DNA of 64,000 nucleotides from Natronococcus occultus SP4 (GTDB taxonomy: Archaea > Halobacteriota > Halobacteria > Halobacteriales > Natrialbaceae): assembly GCF_000328685.1 (NCBI RefSeq), contig NC_019974.1, positions 3,949,217 through 4,013,216 on the forward strand, written 5' to 3'. The notes under the pieces are model-generated. The model was not told the DNA's origin. It saw nothing but the letters and a program-made list of their open reading frames with translations, and did not search any database. The position numbers and the translations under genes are program-made. Positions 17,216 to 26,818 of the stretch are shown here, one piece after another (the first letter of the stretch is position 1; each line of letters opens with the position of its first letter).

Positions 17216-17638
17216 TCAGTCGATCCAGCGGTGCATTCCCTTCGACGCGGGACGGAGCTCCTCGTAGCCGAACTCCTCGTAGAAGCCGTCGACGTCGGCG
17301 ACCAGATTGACGTACGCCTCCGGGGGTGCCTCACGCTCGAGGTAGGCCTCGAGCCGTTCCATGATCCGCGTGCCGAGTCCTCGGTCCTGGTGGTCCGGGT
17401 GGACCGCCATATCACATATCTGATAGACCGTGCCGCCGTCGCCGACGAGCCGTCCCATTCCGACGGTTTCGCCGGTCGGCTCGTGGACCGCGACCGCGGC
17501 GTGGAGCGAGTTCGGCAGCCCGCGCTCGATCCCCTCGCGGGAGCGTGAGGACATCCCGGTCACCTCGCGCAAGCGGGCGAACGTATCCGGATCGGGAAGC
17601 CGATCGTGTACCGTGTACGGATCGCTGTCGTCGGTCAC
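17216..17638 (-). CDS. GNAT acetyltransferase
   Basis: A 140-residue Gcn5-related N-acetyltransferase. The acetyl-CoA loop is visible (MAVHPDHQDRGLGTRIMERL, with the R-G-x-G pattern), preceded by VGMGRLVGDGGTVYQICD and followed by the YEEFGYEE beta-bulge motif. I start at the GTG at 17638 (VTDDSDPY), where family similarity begins; the frame stays open toward 17857 without matching anything. Substrate unknown. Follows the SnoaL-like gene on the same strand. Confidence 0.86.
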   Translation of the reverse strand: MTDDSDPYTVHDRLPDPDTFARLREVTGMSSRSREGIERGLPNSLHAAVAVHEPTGETVGMGRLVGDGGTVYQICDMAVHPDHQDRGLGTRIMERLEAYLEREAPPEAYVNLVADVDGFYEEFGYEELRPASKGMHRWID

Positions 17639-17675
17639 GATCGGAAGTAGTCGGGGCGGGAAAAAGCGGTACCGA

Positions 17676-18110
17676 TCAGATCCGGAGGTGCGCCGGGGGG
17701 TCGACGACCTCGAGTTGCTCAAGCAGTCCGAGCCGATCCTCCTCGAGCCAGACCTCGGCGATCTCGTCGCCGTCGATCCGGTACATCGCCATCCCGCTCC
17801 ACTCGGCGGCGTATCCCGTCGGTTCGACGTCGCGGTACTCGCCCGTGTGGGTCCCACCGACCGTGTACCGGACCGCGACGAGATCGTCCTCGGCGACTAT
17901 CGCCTCGGTCGTCCCCGAGTAGTCCGGGAACGGCTCGAAGTGTGCCTCGAGCTTCTCGAGGAGTTCGTCGACGCCGTGTAGTTCGTCGTGGATGCCGTGC
18001 TCGACGACGTCGTCCGCGAGGAGCTCCGAGAGCGTCTCGCGGTCCCGGTCGTTGAACGCGGCCAGATACTCCCGAACGAGTTCCGTGTTCGATCCAGTCT
18101 GGGTTGCCAT
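17676..18110 (-). CDS. SnoaL-like ester cyclase-fold protein
   Basis: A 144-residue alpha+beta barrel protein of the NTF2-like superfamily. It begins NTELVREYLAAFNDRDRETL, has DDVVEHG, the FPDYSGTTEAIVAEDDLVAVRY core and a closing EIAEVWLEED strand, all typical of SnoaL/ester cyclases. Family members catalyse cyclisation or bind small molecules; in haloarchaea the substrate is unknown. It may share a transcript with the GNAT gene 37 nt downstream. Confidence 0.83.
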   Translation of the reverse strand: MATQTGSNTELVREYLAAFNDRDRETLSELLADDVVEHGIHDELHGVDELLEKLEAHFEPFPDYSGTTEAIVAEDDLVAVRYTVGGTHTGEYRDVEPTGYAAEWSGMAMYRIDGDEIAEVWLEEDRLGLLEQLEVVDPPAHLRI

Positions 18111-18223
18111 ACTTTTACCTCGGCGGACGCTCCCTCGGCGGAGCGTCGGTTCTAGAGTCGACAGACTAGCTGTTGTTTGTTACCATCTGTCAACCAGCGG
18201 AGACGGGACGACGCGAGCAGCGG

Positions 18224-18670
18224 TTACTCGGAGACCGCGGCCTCCACTGCGTCGACGGCCGCCTGCGGCGTCTCGACGGCCTCGATTCCCGGCAGCTCGT
18301 GGGTCTCGAGGCCGACGACGGGTCGATCGTAGACGCCGGCGAACCCGATCTCCGAGAGCGTGCCGTGGCTCCCCGCGAGCGCGATCACCGCCGCGCCGTT
18401 CAGCGGAACGAGCGCGTTCCTGGCGTGGCCGAGCCCCGTCGCGATCGGGACGTCGACGTAGTCGTTCGCGTCCGCCGGGCGCTCCGTCGGGAGGATGCCG
18501 ATCGTGCGTCCGTCCTCGGCCTTGGCACCGCGACAGACCGCCTCCATCGTCCCGCCGAGGCCACCACAGACGACCGTGTGTCCTCTTCGACCGAGCTCCC
18601 GACCCACGGCCTCGGCTCGAGTGCTCGCCTCGTCCTCGATCCGTCCGCCGCCGATGACGCTGACGCGCAT
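18224..18670 (-). CDS. TIGR00725-type Rossmann nucleotide-binding protein
   Basis: A 148-residue protein of the LOG/TIGR00725 group. [11 protein letters not shown] opens a Rossmann strand-loop; [18 protein letters not shown] near residue 35 and the [13 protein letters not shown] loop near 98 correspond to the GGGxGTxxE region of lysine-decarboxylase-like nucleotide phosphoribohydrolases. The family may bind or cleave nucleotides; this version has histidine in the loop (SHGTLSE), so cytokinin-LOG activity should not be assumed. Its own promoter region is shared with the divergent malate dehydrogenase gene. Confidence 0.8.
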   Translation of the reverse strand: MRVSVIGGGRIEDEASTRAEAVGRELGRRGHTVVCGGLGGTMEAVCRGAKAEDGRTIGILPTERPADANDYVDVPIATGLGHARNALVPLNGAAVIALAGSHGTLSEIGFAGVYDRPVVGLETHELPGIEAVETPQAAVDAVEAAVSE

Positions 18671-18868
18671 GCTCGAGGACGCGACGGCGAGTCCAAAGAT
18701 CCGTTCGATCCCGAACCGCGTCGACGCGCCTGGGCAAAAACGGGACGAAACGGGCGAGAGCGGCCCCGACTCGAGATTCGACGATCGACGTATAATTTCT
18801 CGTCAGTATCGGATGATCGTGGGCGTTCCGACGGATTTAACGCCTGGGATGGTGCAGTTTCACGTGGT

Positions 18869-19783
18869 ATGACGAAAGTTAGCGTGGTCGGTGCGGCCGG
18901 AACGGTCGGAGCAGCCGCGGGCTACAACATCGCGCTCCGAGACGTCGCGGACGAGCTCGTCTTCGTCGACATCCCCGACAAGGAAGACGACGCGGTCGGC
19001 CAGGCCGCCGACACGAACCACGGTGTCGCCTACGATTCGAACACGACGATCCGGCAGGGCGGCTACGAGGACACCGCCGGCTCGGACGTCGTCGTCATCA
19101 CGGCCGGGATCCCGCGCCAGCCGGGCCAGACCCGGATCGATCTGGCCGGGGACAACGCCCCGATCATGGAAGACATCGGGTCCTCGCTGGCCGAGCACAA
19201 CGACGACTTCGTCACCGTCACCACCTCGAACCCGGTCGACCTGCTGAACCGCCACCTCTACGAGACCGGCGATCGGAGCCGCGAGAAGGTGGTCGGCTTC
19301 GGCGGGCGGCTCGACTCCGCCCGGTTCCGGTACGTGATCGCCCAGCGCTTCGACGTCCCCGTCCAAAACGTCGAGGCGACGATCCTCGGCGAGCACGGCG
19401 ACGCCCAGGTCCCGGTCTTCTCGAAGGTCCGCGTCGACGGCAAAGACGTCGAGTTCTCCGACGACGAGAAGGAGGAGCTGCTCGAGGAGCTGCAGACCTC
19501 GGCGATGAACGTCATCGAGAAGAAAGGCGCCACCGAGTGGGGGCCCGCGACGGGCGTCGGCCACACCGTCGAGGCGATCCTCCGTGACACCGGCGAGGTG
19601 TTGCCCTGCAGCGTCGCCCTCGAGGGCGAGTACGGCCACGAGAACACCGCCTTCGGCGTCCCCGCGAAGCTCGGCGCCGACGGCGTCGAGGAGGTCGTCG
19701 AGTGGGACCTGACCGAGTTCGAACGCAACCAGCTCGGCGAGGCCGCCGAGAAGCTCTCCGAGCAGTACGACGAGATCGCGTAA
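18869..19783 (+). CDS. mdh: Malate dehydrogenase
   Basis: A 304-residue tetrameric, lactate-dehydrogenase-like malate dehydrogenase of the TCA cycle. The NAD-binding loop [11 protein letters not shown] is at residues 8-18. The substrate and catalytic region includes [12 protein letters not shown] near 145 and the proton-relay histidine in [12 protein letters not shown] near 174. The length and acidic composition match known halophilic MDHs. The true start is ATG 18869 (MTKVSVVG), with a TATA-like atttaa about 30 nt before it; the frame is open far upstream but only as antisense to the previous gene. Confidence 0.96.
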   Translation: MTKVSVVGAAGTVGAAAGYNIALRDVADELVFVDIPDKEDDAVGQAADTNHGVAYDSNTTIRQGGYEDTAGSDVVVITAGIPRQPGQTRIDLAGDNAPIMEDIGSSLAEHNDDFVTVTTSNPVDLLNRHLYETGDRSREKVVGFGGRLDSARFRYVIAQRFDVPVQNVEATILGEHGDAQVPVFSKVRVDGKDVEFSDDEKEELLEELQTSAMNVIEKKGATEWGPATGVGHTVEAILRDTGEVLPCSVALEGEYGHENTAFGVPAKLGADGVEEVVEWDLTEFERNQLGEAAEKLSEQYDEIA

Positions 19784-19920
19784 CGGACGACGACGTCCTC
19801 GTCGCTTCGTTCTTTCGGCGCCGAGCACAGAGCGCGAGTCCGTCCTGCGGACCCGCTGATCAGTGCAAGTAAAACCCGCAAGAACGCTTTTCCGAACGGT
19901 CGTAGAAACGCGAAGAACGG

Positions 19921-21126
19921 ATGGTCACGCCGTCGTTCGTCCTGCTCGTCGGGATCGCCGTCATCACCTGTCTGTGTATGGCGTGGGTGCTCGGGGCAAA
20001 CAGTAACTCGCCGCCGTTCGCGCCAGCGATCGGTGCGAACGCGATTTCGACGATGCGAGCCGCGTTCGTCATCGGTTTGCTCGCGGCCGCTGGCGCGCTC
20101 ATGCAGGGCGGGAGCATCTCCGAAACCGTCGGCGCGGACCTCATCGACGGCGTCACGATTACGCCGCTTGCCGCCACTGCGGGACTGCTCACCGCGGCGG
20201 CGTTTATGGGGATCGGCATCTACACCAGGTACCCGATCCCGGCGGCGTTCGCGACGACGGGCGCGATGGTTGGAGTCGGGCTTTCGCTGGGCGGAGATCC
20301 GGCCATCGCGACCTACCAGCGACTCGGCACGTTCTGGCTACTCGTCCCGATCATGTCCGGCGGGCTGGCGTTCGCCACGGCGACGCTGTTGCGACGCGAC
20401 GACGTGCCCGAGACGATCGGCGTCCCGCTGCTCGCGGGCATCGTCGGGGCGATCCTCGCGAACATCCGACTCGGCGTGATTCCGGATCCGGCGGCCGACC
20501 AGGGGACGCTCGCACGGTTCGTCTCGACCCACATCGGGGGTGAGCCGGAGCTGGCTGCAAACGTCGACGTCGGGATGGTTCTCACGACGATCGCGCTCGG
20601 CGTGCTCGCGTTCGGGTGGATCCGCAGGCAAGTCCTCGTCTCCGTCGAAGGTGGAATCCGTTCGTTCCTGCTCATCCTGGGCGGGATCGTCGCGTTCTCC
20701 TCGGGCGGTTCGCAGGTCGGGCTCGCGACCGGTCCACTCGAGCACCTGTTCCGGATCGAGCTCGGCCTGCCGGGGATCGTCCTGCTCGGCATCGGGGCGA
20801 CCGGTATTCTCGCCGGTGCGTGGATGGCCGCACCGCGGCTCCTACAGGCGACGTCCCGGGAGTATGCCCAGCTCGGCGTCCGCCGATCGATCGCCGCGCT
20901 CGTCCCGGGCTTTATTATCGCCCAACTGGCGATCGCGCTCGGAATCCCGATCTCGCTCAACAACATCGTCCTCTCTGGGGTCATCGGCGGCGGGCTGGCC
21001 GCGGGCTCCGCTGGCGTCTCGCGGCGCAAGATCGGCGTGACGATCACCTTCTGGCTGCTGACGCTGGGGAGCTCGACCGCTGTCAGCTACGGACTCTACC
21101 GAGCGTTCGCGACGGTCGCCGGGTGA
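19921..21126 (+). CDS. pit: Inorganic phosphate permease (Pit family)
   Basis: A 401-residue membrane transporter with ten or more helices. The N-terminal signature GANSNSPPFAPAIGANAIS (residues 27-45) and the matching C-terminal repeat (GIPISLNNIVLSGVIGGGLA near 345) are the duplicated Pit motifs, here with serine in place of the usual GAND aspartate. Pit proteins import phosphate with H+ or Na+. A UspA-type protein is encoded convergently 9 nt downstream, a common neighbour in haloarchaea. Confidence 0.92.
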   Translation: MVTPSFVLLVGIAVITCLCMAWVLGANSNSPPFAPAIGANAISTMRAAFVIGLLAAAGALMQGGSISETVGADLIDGVTITPLAATAGLLTAAAFMGIGIYTRYPIPAAFATTGAMVGVGLSLGGDPAIATYQRLGTFWLLVPIMSGGLAFATATLLRRDDVPETIGVPLLAGIVGAILANIRLGVIPDPAADQGTLARFVSTHIGGEPELAANVDVGMVLTTIALGVLAFGWIRRQVLVSVEGGIRSFLLILGGIVAFSSGGSQVGLATGPLEHLFRIELGLPGIVLLGIGATGILAGAWMAAPRLLQATSREYAQLGVRRSIAALVPGFIIAQLAIALGIPISLNNIVLSGVIGGGLAAGSAGVSRRKIGVTITFWLLTLGSSTAVSYGLYRAFATVAG

Positions 21127-21135
21127 GGACCGTGG

Positions 21136-21570
21136 CTACTCGACGACCGTCACCGGACGCGATGTCCGGTTGATGACCGTCGTGGCGACGCCGCGGCCGA
21201 GAAACCGCCGAACGAACCCCGTCGTCCTGCTCTCGTGGCCGTACATGACGACGTGGTCGACGTCGTGCTCGCTCGCGTACTGCGGGATGACGGTGCCGGG
21301 CCGTCCCTCCGCGACCTCGATCCGAACCCGATCCGCGGCTTCCGGAGTGTCGACCGTCTCCAGCAGCCGAGACGCACGGTCGCGCGACCGATCCGTCCGT
21401 TCGTCGCTTCGCTCGAGCACCCCGCCCTCGCTCAACGGCGCGTCGAGCGGCGTCACGACCGCAAGCAGCGTGACCGCGGCGTCGGGAAACGTCTCGAGAG
21501 CATAGGCGAGTCCCTCGTCTTCCCCCGGATGGCCGAGGGTCGGAACGAGAACGCGGTCCGGGTCAGCCAT
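21136..21570 (-). CDS. Universal stress protein (UspA family)
   Basis: A 144-residue UspA-fold protein: VLVPTLGHPGEDEGLAYAL at the N-terminus, VTLLAVVTPLD strand, and the ATP-binding loop region YGHESRTTGFVRRFLGRGVATTVIN near 110-135 (G-x2-G-x9-G pattern in degenerate form). Such proteins often regulate or protect adjacent transporters, and this one faces the phosphate permease. Nucleotide binding is plausible but not certain, given the loose loop. Confidence 0.88.
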   Translation of the reverse strand: MADPDRVLVPTLGHPGEDEGLAYALETFPDAAVTLLAVVTPLDAPLSEGGVLERSDERTDRSRDRASRLLETVDTPEAADRVRIEVAEGRPGTVIPQYASEHDVDHVVMYGHESRTTGFVRRFLGRGVATTVINRTSRPVTVVE

Positions 21571-21615
21571 GTGGCGGCGTTCAGCGTCGACACCTATCCG
21601 TCTATCGGCGACGAA

Positions 21616-21861
21616 TCAGGGAATCAGCTGCTCGCCGTCGTCGTCGTAGATCGTGATCGCGTCGACGGGACAGGTCCGGGCCGCGAACTTCGCGTCGAGT
21701 TCGGCGTCCTCGGGCACCTCGCGGACGAAGATCCCGTCTTCGACCTCCTCGGCGTCCTCGAGGACGGCCTTCCCCGCCGATTTGTCCTTCTCGAAGGCGT
21801 CCCACTCGGCGACGCACTGGTACATTCCGATACAGGTGTCCTCGTCGAATTCGACCTTCAT
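21616..21861 (-). CDS. Small ferredoxin, probable 3Fe-4S type
   Basis: An 81-residue ferredoxin from ATG 21861 (MKVEFDEDTC). Cysteines are at CIGMYQC (residues 10 and 16) and RTCPVDAI (about 66). The position of the second cysteine of the classical CxxCxxC motif is Met, leaving three ligands, as in 3Fe-4S ferredoxins of haloarchaea. An insert (FEKDKSAGKAVLEDAEEVEDG) separates the motifs. It would shuttle electrons for a cytoplasmic oxidoreductase; no partner gene is adjacent. Confidence 0.85.
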   Translation of the reverse strand: MKVEFDEDTCIGMYQCVAEWDAFEKDKSAGKAVLEDAEEVEDGIFVREVPEDAELDAKFAARTCPVDAITIYDDDGEQLIP

Positions 21862-21910
21862 GGGCGGGGATTGAACCGATCGTCGTAAATCGTTAGCGGT
21901 CGCGACGACG

Positions 21911-21932
21911 GACGCCGGCAATATCCGGCGTC
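21911..21932. repeat. Inverted repeat between divergent genes
   Basis: GACGCCGG (21911-21918) and its perfect reverse complement CCGGCGTC (21925-21932) flank CAATAT. It lies between the ferredoxin start (21861) and the DUF7344 gene (22031). It could be a regulator site or a hairpin; neither promoter can be assigned to it. Confidence 0.4.
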
Positions 21933-22030
21933 GACATCGCTCACGGCAGGTGAACTAGTCCGATCGAGGACAGTCATCGACTTTTTGAACACGGCTTATA
22001 GTCTCGAGAGTCTAATTGTGCCCAACAATC

Positions 22031-22387
22031 ATGAGTGACACTCACAAGGATCTCTCCGCGCTCACGAACGGTGCTCCCGAGCACACCGTCGACGAGCTCC
22101 TCGGACTCCTTTCCGAGCGGGAGATCCGCACCACGCTGGGTTACCTGTACGATCACTCGGACGCCACGGTCGACGAACTCGCCGCGGTGGTCGCCGGTAC
22201 CGAGGCCGTCGGCGAAGAAACGATCGCCGGACAGCGGGCGTACGATCGGGCCCGAATCAGTCTCCACCACTCGGTGTTGCCCCAGCTCGACGACCACGGG
22301 CTCCTCGAGTTCGATCCCGACGCGGGTGCCGTCGACGAGGTCGACATCCCGTCGGCCGTCTACGAGGTGCTCGGGGTCGGCGGATGA
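22031..22387 (+). CDS. DUF7344 winged-helix-like protein
   Basis: A 118-residue protein with a haloarchaeal winged-helix pattern: HTVDELLGLLSEREIRTTLGYLYDHSDATVDELAAVV, then RISLHHSVLPQLDDHGLLEFD. It matches the DUF7344 group of small DNA-binding-like proteins. I start at ATG 22031 (MSDTHKD). Its stop overlaps the ATG of the DICT protein (ATGA), a pairing seen widely in haloarchaea that suggests a sensor-regulator unit. Confidence 0.82.
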   Translation: MSDTHKDLSALTNGAPEHTVDELLGLLSEREIRTTLGYLYDHSDATVDELAAVVAGTEAVGEETIAGQRAYDRARISLHHSVLPQLDDHGLLEFDPDAGAVDEVDIPSAVYEVLGVGG

Positions 22388-23115
22388 CCGTCGAGACGCT
22401 GGGCGACACGCTCGCGGCCGTCGAGCGCGAACGAAAGCGGCTCGAGGTCTACACCACCGACAGCGACGTCGCGGCGGAGCTCCAGCGACAGTTCACGACC
22501 CGCAACGTAACCGTCGAGTACCGCCGCGCCGCGGCGTTCGAGGACGGGTTCGTCGTGATCCGGGACGGGGACGGCGAGTTTCGAGGCGCGCTGGGACTCG
22601 AGGGGTTCGACGCCGTCCTCTCGCCGGAGATCCATCCGCCATGGACCCTCAACGAGGACGTCCCCGACACCAGGGAGCTGTTCGACTTCCTCGAGAACAC
22701 GCTGTTCGCCGCCTACGATCGCCGACGGATGCTCGCGGCGGCCAGGGAGATCGAGGAGCGCGCCTGGCGCAGCGCTGCAGGTAGGCTGTACGCCGGCTTC
22801 CAGCGTGAGGCGGCGTTTGACGACCAGCGGGCGGTGTACGGCCGTCTCACTGCCCGCGGCGAGCTGTCCGTAACGGCGTTCGTCGACGGGGCGAGGGAGT
22901 CGACCGACGACATCCCGCTCGTCGCCGGTTCGGGCGAGCTCGGGCAGTTCTGGCTCGTCGCCTTCGACGGCGCTGGCGACGACTACGGGAAGTGCGCGCT
23001 GGTCGCCGAGGAGCGCCGACCCGGTCGGTACTACGGCTTCTGGACCTACGATCCGGAGCTGGTCGACGAGCTGTTCGCACACCTCGAGACGAGCTACGAC
23101 GTGCCGAGCGCGTAG
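22384..23115 (+). CDS. DICT sensory domain protein
   Basis: A 243-residue protein of the DICT family (DIguanylate Cyclase and Two-component system associated). Visible pieces are the N-terminal [19 protein letters not shown] and [28 protein letters not shown], and the later [20 protein letters not shown] and HVYG-like [29 protein letters not shown] domains are thought to bind a small ligand and to signal. It is coupled by a 4-nt overlap to the DUF7344 winged-helix gene and lies upstream of hel308 on the same strand. Confidence 0.82.
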   Translation: MTVETLGDTLAAVERERKRLEVYTTDSDVAAELQRQFTTRNVTVEYRRAAAFEDGFVVIRDGDGEFRGALGLEGFDAVLSPEIHPPWTLNEDVPDTRELFDFLENTLFAAYDRRRMLAAAREIEERAWRSAAGRLYAGFQREAAFDDQRAVYGRLTARGELSVTAFVDGARESTDDIPLVAGSGELGQFWLVAFDGAGDDYGKCALVAEERRPGRYYGFWTYDPELVDELFAHLETSYDVPSA

Positions 23116-23207
23116 GCGGCGAACGGGTCGACCGATCCGTCGGAAGCGTCGGGCCCCGAAGCCAGCGATACGACAGTTTAAACCGCGGGACGCACCAACT
23201 GCGGGTA

Positions 23208-25550
23208 ATGAACATCGAGGAGCTGTCGGGGCTCCCGCCCGGCGCCGTCGATCACTTCCGGAGCGAGGGGATCGAGGAACTCTACCCGCCCCAGGCCGAG
23301 GCCGTCGAGGCCGGCGCGACGGAGGGCGAGAACCTCGTCGCAGCCGTCCCCACTGCCAGCGGCAAGACGATGATCGCCGCCCTGTCGATGCTGTCGGCGA
23401 TCGAGCGCGGCGGGACGGCGCTGTACATCGTCCCGCTGCGGGCGCTGGCCAGCGAGAAACGCGAGGAGTTCGCGGCCTACGAGTCCTTCGGCGTCGACGT
23501 CGGCGTGACGACGGGCAACTACGAGTCGACCGACGACTGGCTCGCGGCGAAGGATATCGTCGTCGCCACCAGCGAGAAGGTCGACTCGCTCGTGCGCAAC
23601 GGCGCGAGCTGGCTCTCCGAGCTGACCTGCGTCGTCAGCGACGAGGTCCACCTCATCGACGACCGGAATCGAGGACCGACACTGGAGGTTACCCTCGCGA
23701 AACTGCGCCGGCTCAACCCCGACCTCCAGACCGTCGCGCTCTCGGCCACGGTCGGCAACGCCGACGAAATTGCAGAGTGGCTCGACGCCGAGCTCGTCGA
23801 CACCGACTGGCGGCCGATCGACCTGCAGATGGGCGTCCACTACGGCAACGCCCTGAACTTCGACGACGGCTCGACCCGCGAGGTGCCCGTCGAGGGCGGC
23901 GAAAAACAGGAGGCCGCCCTCGTTCGCGACATCGTCCGGGAGGGCGGGTCCTCGCTCGTGTTCGTCAACTCCCGGCGAAACGCCGAGGCCGCGGCCCGCA
24001 GGCTGGGCCAGGTGACGAGTCGGGAGCTGACCGACGACGAACGGAACGACCTCGCCGAACTGGCCGACGAGATCCGTGAGGACAGCGACACCGAGACCAG
24101 CGCTGATCTCGCCGACTGCGTCGAGCGCGGCTCCGCGTTCCACCACGCGGGGCTCTCGAGCACCCAGCGCTCGCTCGTCGAGGACGCCTTCCGCGAGCGC
24201 CTGCTGAAGGTGATCTCGGCGACGCCGACGCTGGCCGCGGGCGTGAACACCCCCGCCCGCCGGGTCATCGTCCGCGACTGGCGGCGGTTCGATCCGAGTG
24301 CGGGCGGGATGGCGCCGCTCGACGTCCTCGAGATCCACCAGATGATGGGACGGGCCGGACGACCGGGACTCGACCCCTACGGCGAGGCCGTCCTGCTCGC
24401 GAAGAGCCACGACGAGAGCGAGGAGCTGTTCGACCGCTACGTCTGGGCCGACCCCGAACCGGTCCGCTCGAAACTCGCGGCCGAGCCCGCCCTGCGGACC
24501 CACGTGCTGGCCACGATCGCCTCCGGATTCGCCCGCACGCGGGAGGGATTGCTCGAGTTCCTCGGGGCGACGCTGTACGCGAGCCAGTCGACCGAGCCGG
24601 GTCGGCTCGAGACGGTCACCGACAGCGTGCTCGACTACCTCGAGCGAAACGACTTTGTCGAGCGCGACCGCGGAGATGGAAGCGATGAGGCCGGCGCGTT
24701 CACGACCGCAGCCGACCTCGCAGACGACGGCGGCCGAAGCGAAGACCTCGAGGCCACCAGCCTCGGCCACACCGTCTCGCGACTCTACCTGGATCCGATG
24801 AGCGCGGCCACGATCGTCCACGGGCTCGAGGACGCCGACGACCGTCCCACTGCGCTGGGGCTCTACCAGCTCGTCTCCCGAACCCCGGACATGTACGAGC
24901 TCTACCTGCGCTCGGGCGAGGACGAGAAGTTCGGTGAGCTCTACTACGAGCGCGAGAGCGAACTGCTCGGTGACGCGCCCAGCGAGTTCGAAGAAGATCG
25001 CTTCGAGGACTGGCTCGCCGCGCTGAAGACGGGGAAGCTGCTCGAGGACTGGGCCCAGGAAGACGACGAGGAACGGATCACCGAACGGTACAAGATCGGG
25101 CCGGGCGACCTGCGCGGGAAGGTCGACACCGCCGAGTGGCTGCTCGGGGCGGCCGAGTCGCTGGCGAACGAGATCGACAGCGAGTGGACCGTCGCCGTCC
25201 GCGAGGCCCGCGCCCGCGTCGAACACGGCGTGAGCGAGGAGCTGCTCGAGCTCGTCTCGGTCCGCGGCGTCGGCCGCAAGCGTGCCCGGCAGCTGTACGC
25301 CGTCGGCATCGAGGAGCCCGCCGATCTCCGCACCGCGGACAAGTCGGTCGTCCTTGGGGCACTCAAAGGTGAGAAGACCGCCGAGAACGTCCTCGAGAAC
25401 GCCGGCCGCGAGGACCCCTCGATGGACGGCGTCGAGGCCGACGCGTCGGTCGCGGCGACGGACTCGAGCGACGGCGACGGCACCGCCGAGACGGATGCGA
25501 CCGCGACGACCGACGACGAAGAGAGCCAGTCCAGCCTGGGTGATTTCTGA
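23208..25550 (+). CDS. hel308: Hel308 DNA helicase
   Basis: A 780-residue SF2 helicase acting at stalled forks and in recombination. Walker A PTASGKT is at about residues 47-53, DEVH near 145 and motif [12 protein letters not shown] near 377. A C-terminal helix-hairpin-helix ([18 protein letters not shown]) and a long acidic tail ([18 protein letters not shown]) follow. The start is ATG 23208 ([17 protein letters not shown]). Its final TGA shares its A with the ATG of cgi121, so the DNA repair helicase and a tRNA-modification subunit are cotranslated. Confidence 0.96.
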   Translation: MNIEELSGLPPGAVDHFRSEGIEELYPPQAEAVEAGATEGENLVAAVPTASGKTMIAALSMLSAIERGGTALYIVPLRALASEKREEFAAYESFGVDVGVTTGNYESTDDWLAAKDIVVATSEKVDSLVRNGASWLSELTCVVSDEVHLIDDRNRGPTLEVTLAKLRRLNPDLQTVALSATVGNADEIAEWLDAELVDTDWRPIDLQMGVHYGNALNFDDGSTREVPVEGGEKQEAALVRDIVREGGSSLVFVNSRRNAEAAARRLGQVTSRELTDDERNDLAELADEIREDSDTETSADLADCVERGSAFHHAGLSSTQRSLVEDAFRERLLKVISATPTLAAGVNTPARRVIVRDWRRFDPSAGGMAPLDVLEIHQMMGRAGRPGLDPYGEAVLLAKSHDESEELFDRYVWADPEPVRSKLAAEPALRTHVLATIASGFARTREGLLEFLGATLYASQSTEPGRLETVTDSVLDYLERNDFVERDRGDGSDEAGAFTTAADLADDGGRSEDLEATSLGHTVSRLYLDPMSAATIVHGLEDADDRPTALGLYQLVSRTPDMYELYLRSGEDEKFGELYYERESELLGDAPSEFEEDRFEDWLAALKTGKLLEDWAQEDDEERITERYKIGPGDLRGKVDTAEWLLGAAESLANEIDSEWTVAVREARARVEHGVSEELLELVSVRGVGRKRARQLYAVGIEEPADLRTADKSVVLGALKGEKTAENVLENAGREDPSMDGVEADASVAATDSSDGDGTAETDATATTDDEESQSSLGDF

Positions 25551-26047
25551 TGGAGCTGCTCGAGTGTACCCTCTCGATCGACGACCTCGACTCGTTCGTC
25601 GCCGAGCTCGGCGCGATCGGCGAGACCCACGGAACGACCCTGCAGGCGTTCGACGCTCGCTACGTCGCCGGCCCTCACCACCTCAAGCGGGCCGTCGAGC
25701 TCGCGGACCGATCGATCGCGCGCGGCGAGAACGTCGCCCGCGACCGGGCCGTCGAGTTCCTGCTGTACGCCGCGGGACGCCGCCAGATCGACCGCGCGCT
25801 GGAGATGGGTGTCGACAGAGGCGAGAATCGGGCCGTCGTCCTCGCGGACGGGGGCGCGGAGGCCGCGGCGCTCGAGGACGTCCGGGAGCTCGCGGCGTTC
25901 GCCGGGACGGCGTCGACCCTCGAGGCGCTCGACGAGGACGTCCTCCAGGAGTTCTTCGAGATTCCCGACCGCGAGCGCGCGGCGACCGACGCCTCGCTGG
26001 GCGCCCTGGTTCGCGAGCGGGTGGCGCTACTCGAAGTCGAGAAGTGA
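25550..26047 (+). CDS. cgi121: KEOPS complex subunit Cgi121
   Basis: A 165-residue protein matching archaeal Cgi121: [21 protein letters not shown], the FDARYVAGPHHLKRAVELADRS core near 40 and the FLLYAAGRRQIDRALEMGV helix near 65-90. Cgi121 binds tRNA and, with Bud32-Kae1-Pcc1, makes t6A37. It is coupled to hel308 through TGATG and ends directly against the convergent DUF59 gene. Confidence 0.92.
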   Translation: MELLECTLSIDDLDSFVAELGAIGETHGTTLQAFDARYVAGPHHLKRAVELADRSIARGENVARDRAVEFLLYAAGRRQIDRALEMGVDRGENRAVVLADGGAEAAALEDVRELAAFAGTASTLEALDEDVLQEFFEIPDRERAATDASLGALVRERVALLEVEK

Positions 26048-26818
26048 CTAGTCGGACGCCGCGTCGTCGAGCCGTTGCTCTCGGGACTCCCGGAGCCCGT
26101 CGCAGATCCCACCCTGACTCGACATGTTGACCTGCGCGAGCCGTCCTCGCCGATGCACCAGCTCGAACTCGTCGGGATCGATCGGCTCGCCCTCGGGAGT
26201 CAGGAACAGCGGGTCCGTGTCGGCGTCGACCAGCCCCGTCTCGCGGGCCTTTTCGAGATAGCGGTCGATCGGTTCCGCGGGGACGGAGACGGCGACCGCC
26301 CGGTCCGCGAGGTAGATCGTCAGTCGATCGTCGCTGTCGGTGCGCTCGAGATCCCGCGGCCGGAGCGAAACGATCGTCTCGGGATCGAGTCCCGCCTCGA
26401 GCAACGCCTCGACGGCGTCGTACTGGCGGGCGGTTCTGGCCTTGCGGTCGAGCTCTGCACGGACGGCGTCGACGGTGTCCTCGGCGTCGGGAAACGCCTC
26501 CGGGAACGACCGCCCCACGTTCACGCCCCGGTTGATCTCGATCTCGTGCATGTGCTCGTGAAGGTAGATCCTTGCCCGCTCGACTGCGGGGAGTTCCTCG
26601 ACCGCCGTGCGGGAGTCGACGGCCATCATCCAGGCGAACGCGGGCGAACACCACGCCGTCGGCAGCGTCAGGTGGACAGTGACGGTTCGGGCCTCGATCT
26701 CGATCGCGTCGATATACTCGAGGACGACGATCGAACGGTCGAGTTCGGGATCGGTGACCCGGTCCAGTCGGTCGCGGACGGCCTCCTTGGAGGGGCCGTC
26801 GGGTGTCTGATCGGTCAT
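26048..26818 (-). CDS. DUF59/MIP18-family iron-sulfur assembly-type protein
   Basis: A 256-residue protein. The first 110 residues carry a DUF59-like fold (VRDRLDRVTDPELDRSIVVLEYIDAIEI, TVHLTLPTAWCSPAFAWMM). A further 140 residues follow (PETIVSLRPRDLERTDSDDRLTIYL, VHRRGRLAQVNMSSQGGICD). The DUF59 family supports iron-sulfur delivery or metal-enzyme maturation, and in phenylacetate pathways PaaD is a relative. A single cysteine lies in the TAWCSP loop. It overlaps the amidohydrolase gene upstream by 1 nt (TGATG), so they form one operon. The C-terminal part has no family I recognise. Confidence 0.8.
   Translation of the reverse strand: MTDQTPDGPSKEAVRDRLDRVTDPELDRSIVVLEYIDAIEIEARTVTVHLTLPTAWCSPAFAWMMAVDSRTAVEELPAVERARIYLHEHMHEIEINRGVNVGRSFPEAFPDAEDTVDAVRAELDRKARTARQYDAVEALLEAGLDPETIVSLRPRDLERTDSDDRLTIYLADRAVAVSVPAEPIDRYLEKARETGLVDADTDPLFLTPEGEPIDPDEFELVHRRGRLAQVNMSSQGGICDGLRESREQRLDDAASD

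Noticed and set aside
18173..18868. Long N-terminal extension of malate dehydrogenase
   Set aside because: It overlaps the TIGR00725 gene on the other strand and bears no similarity. The ATG at 18869 gives the family length.
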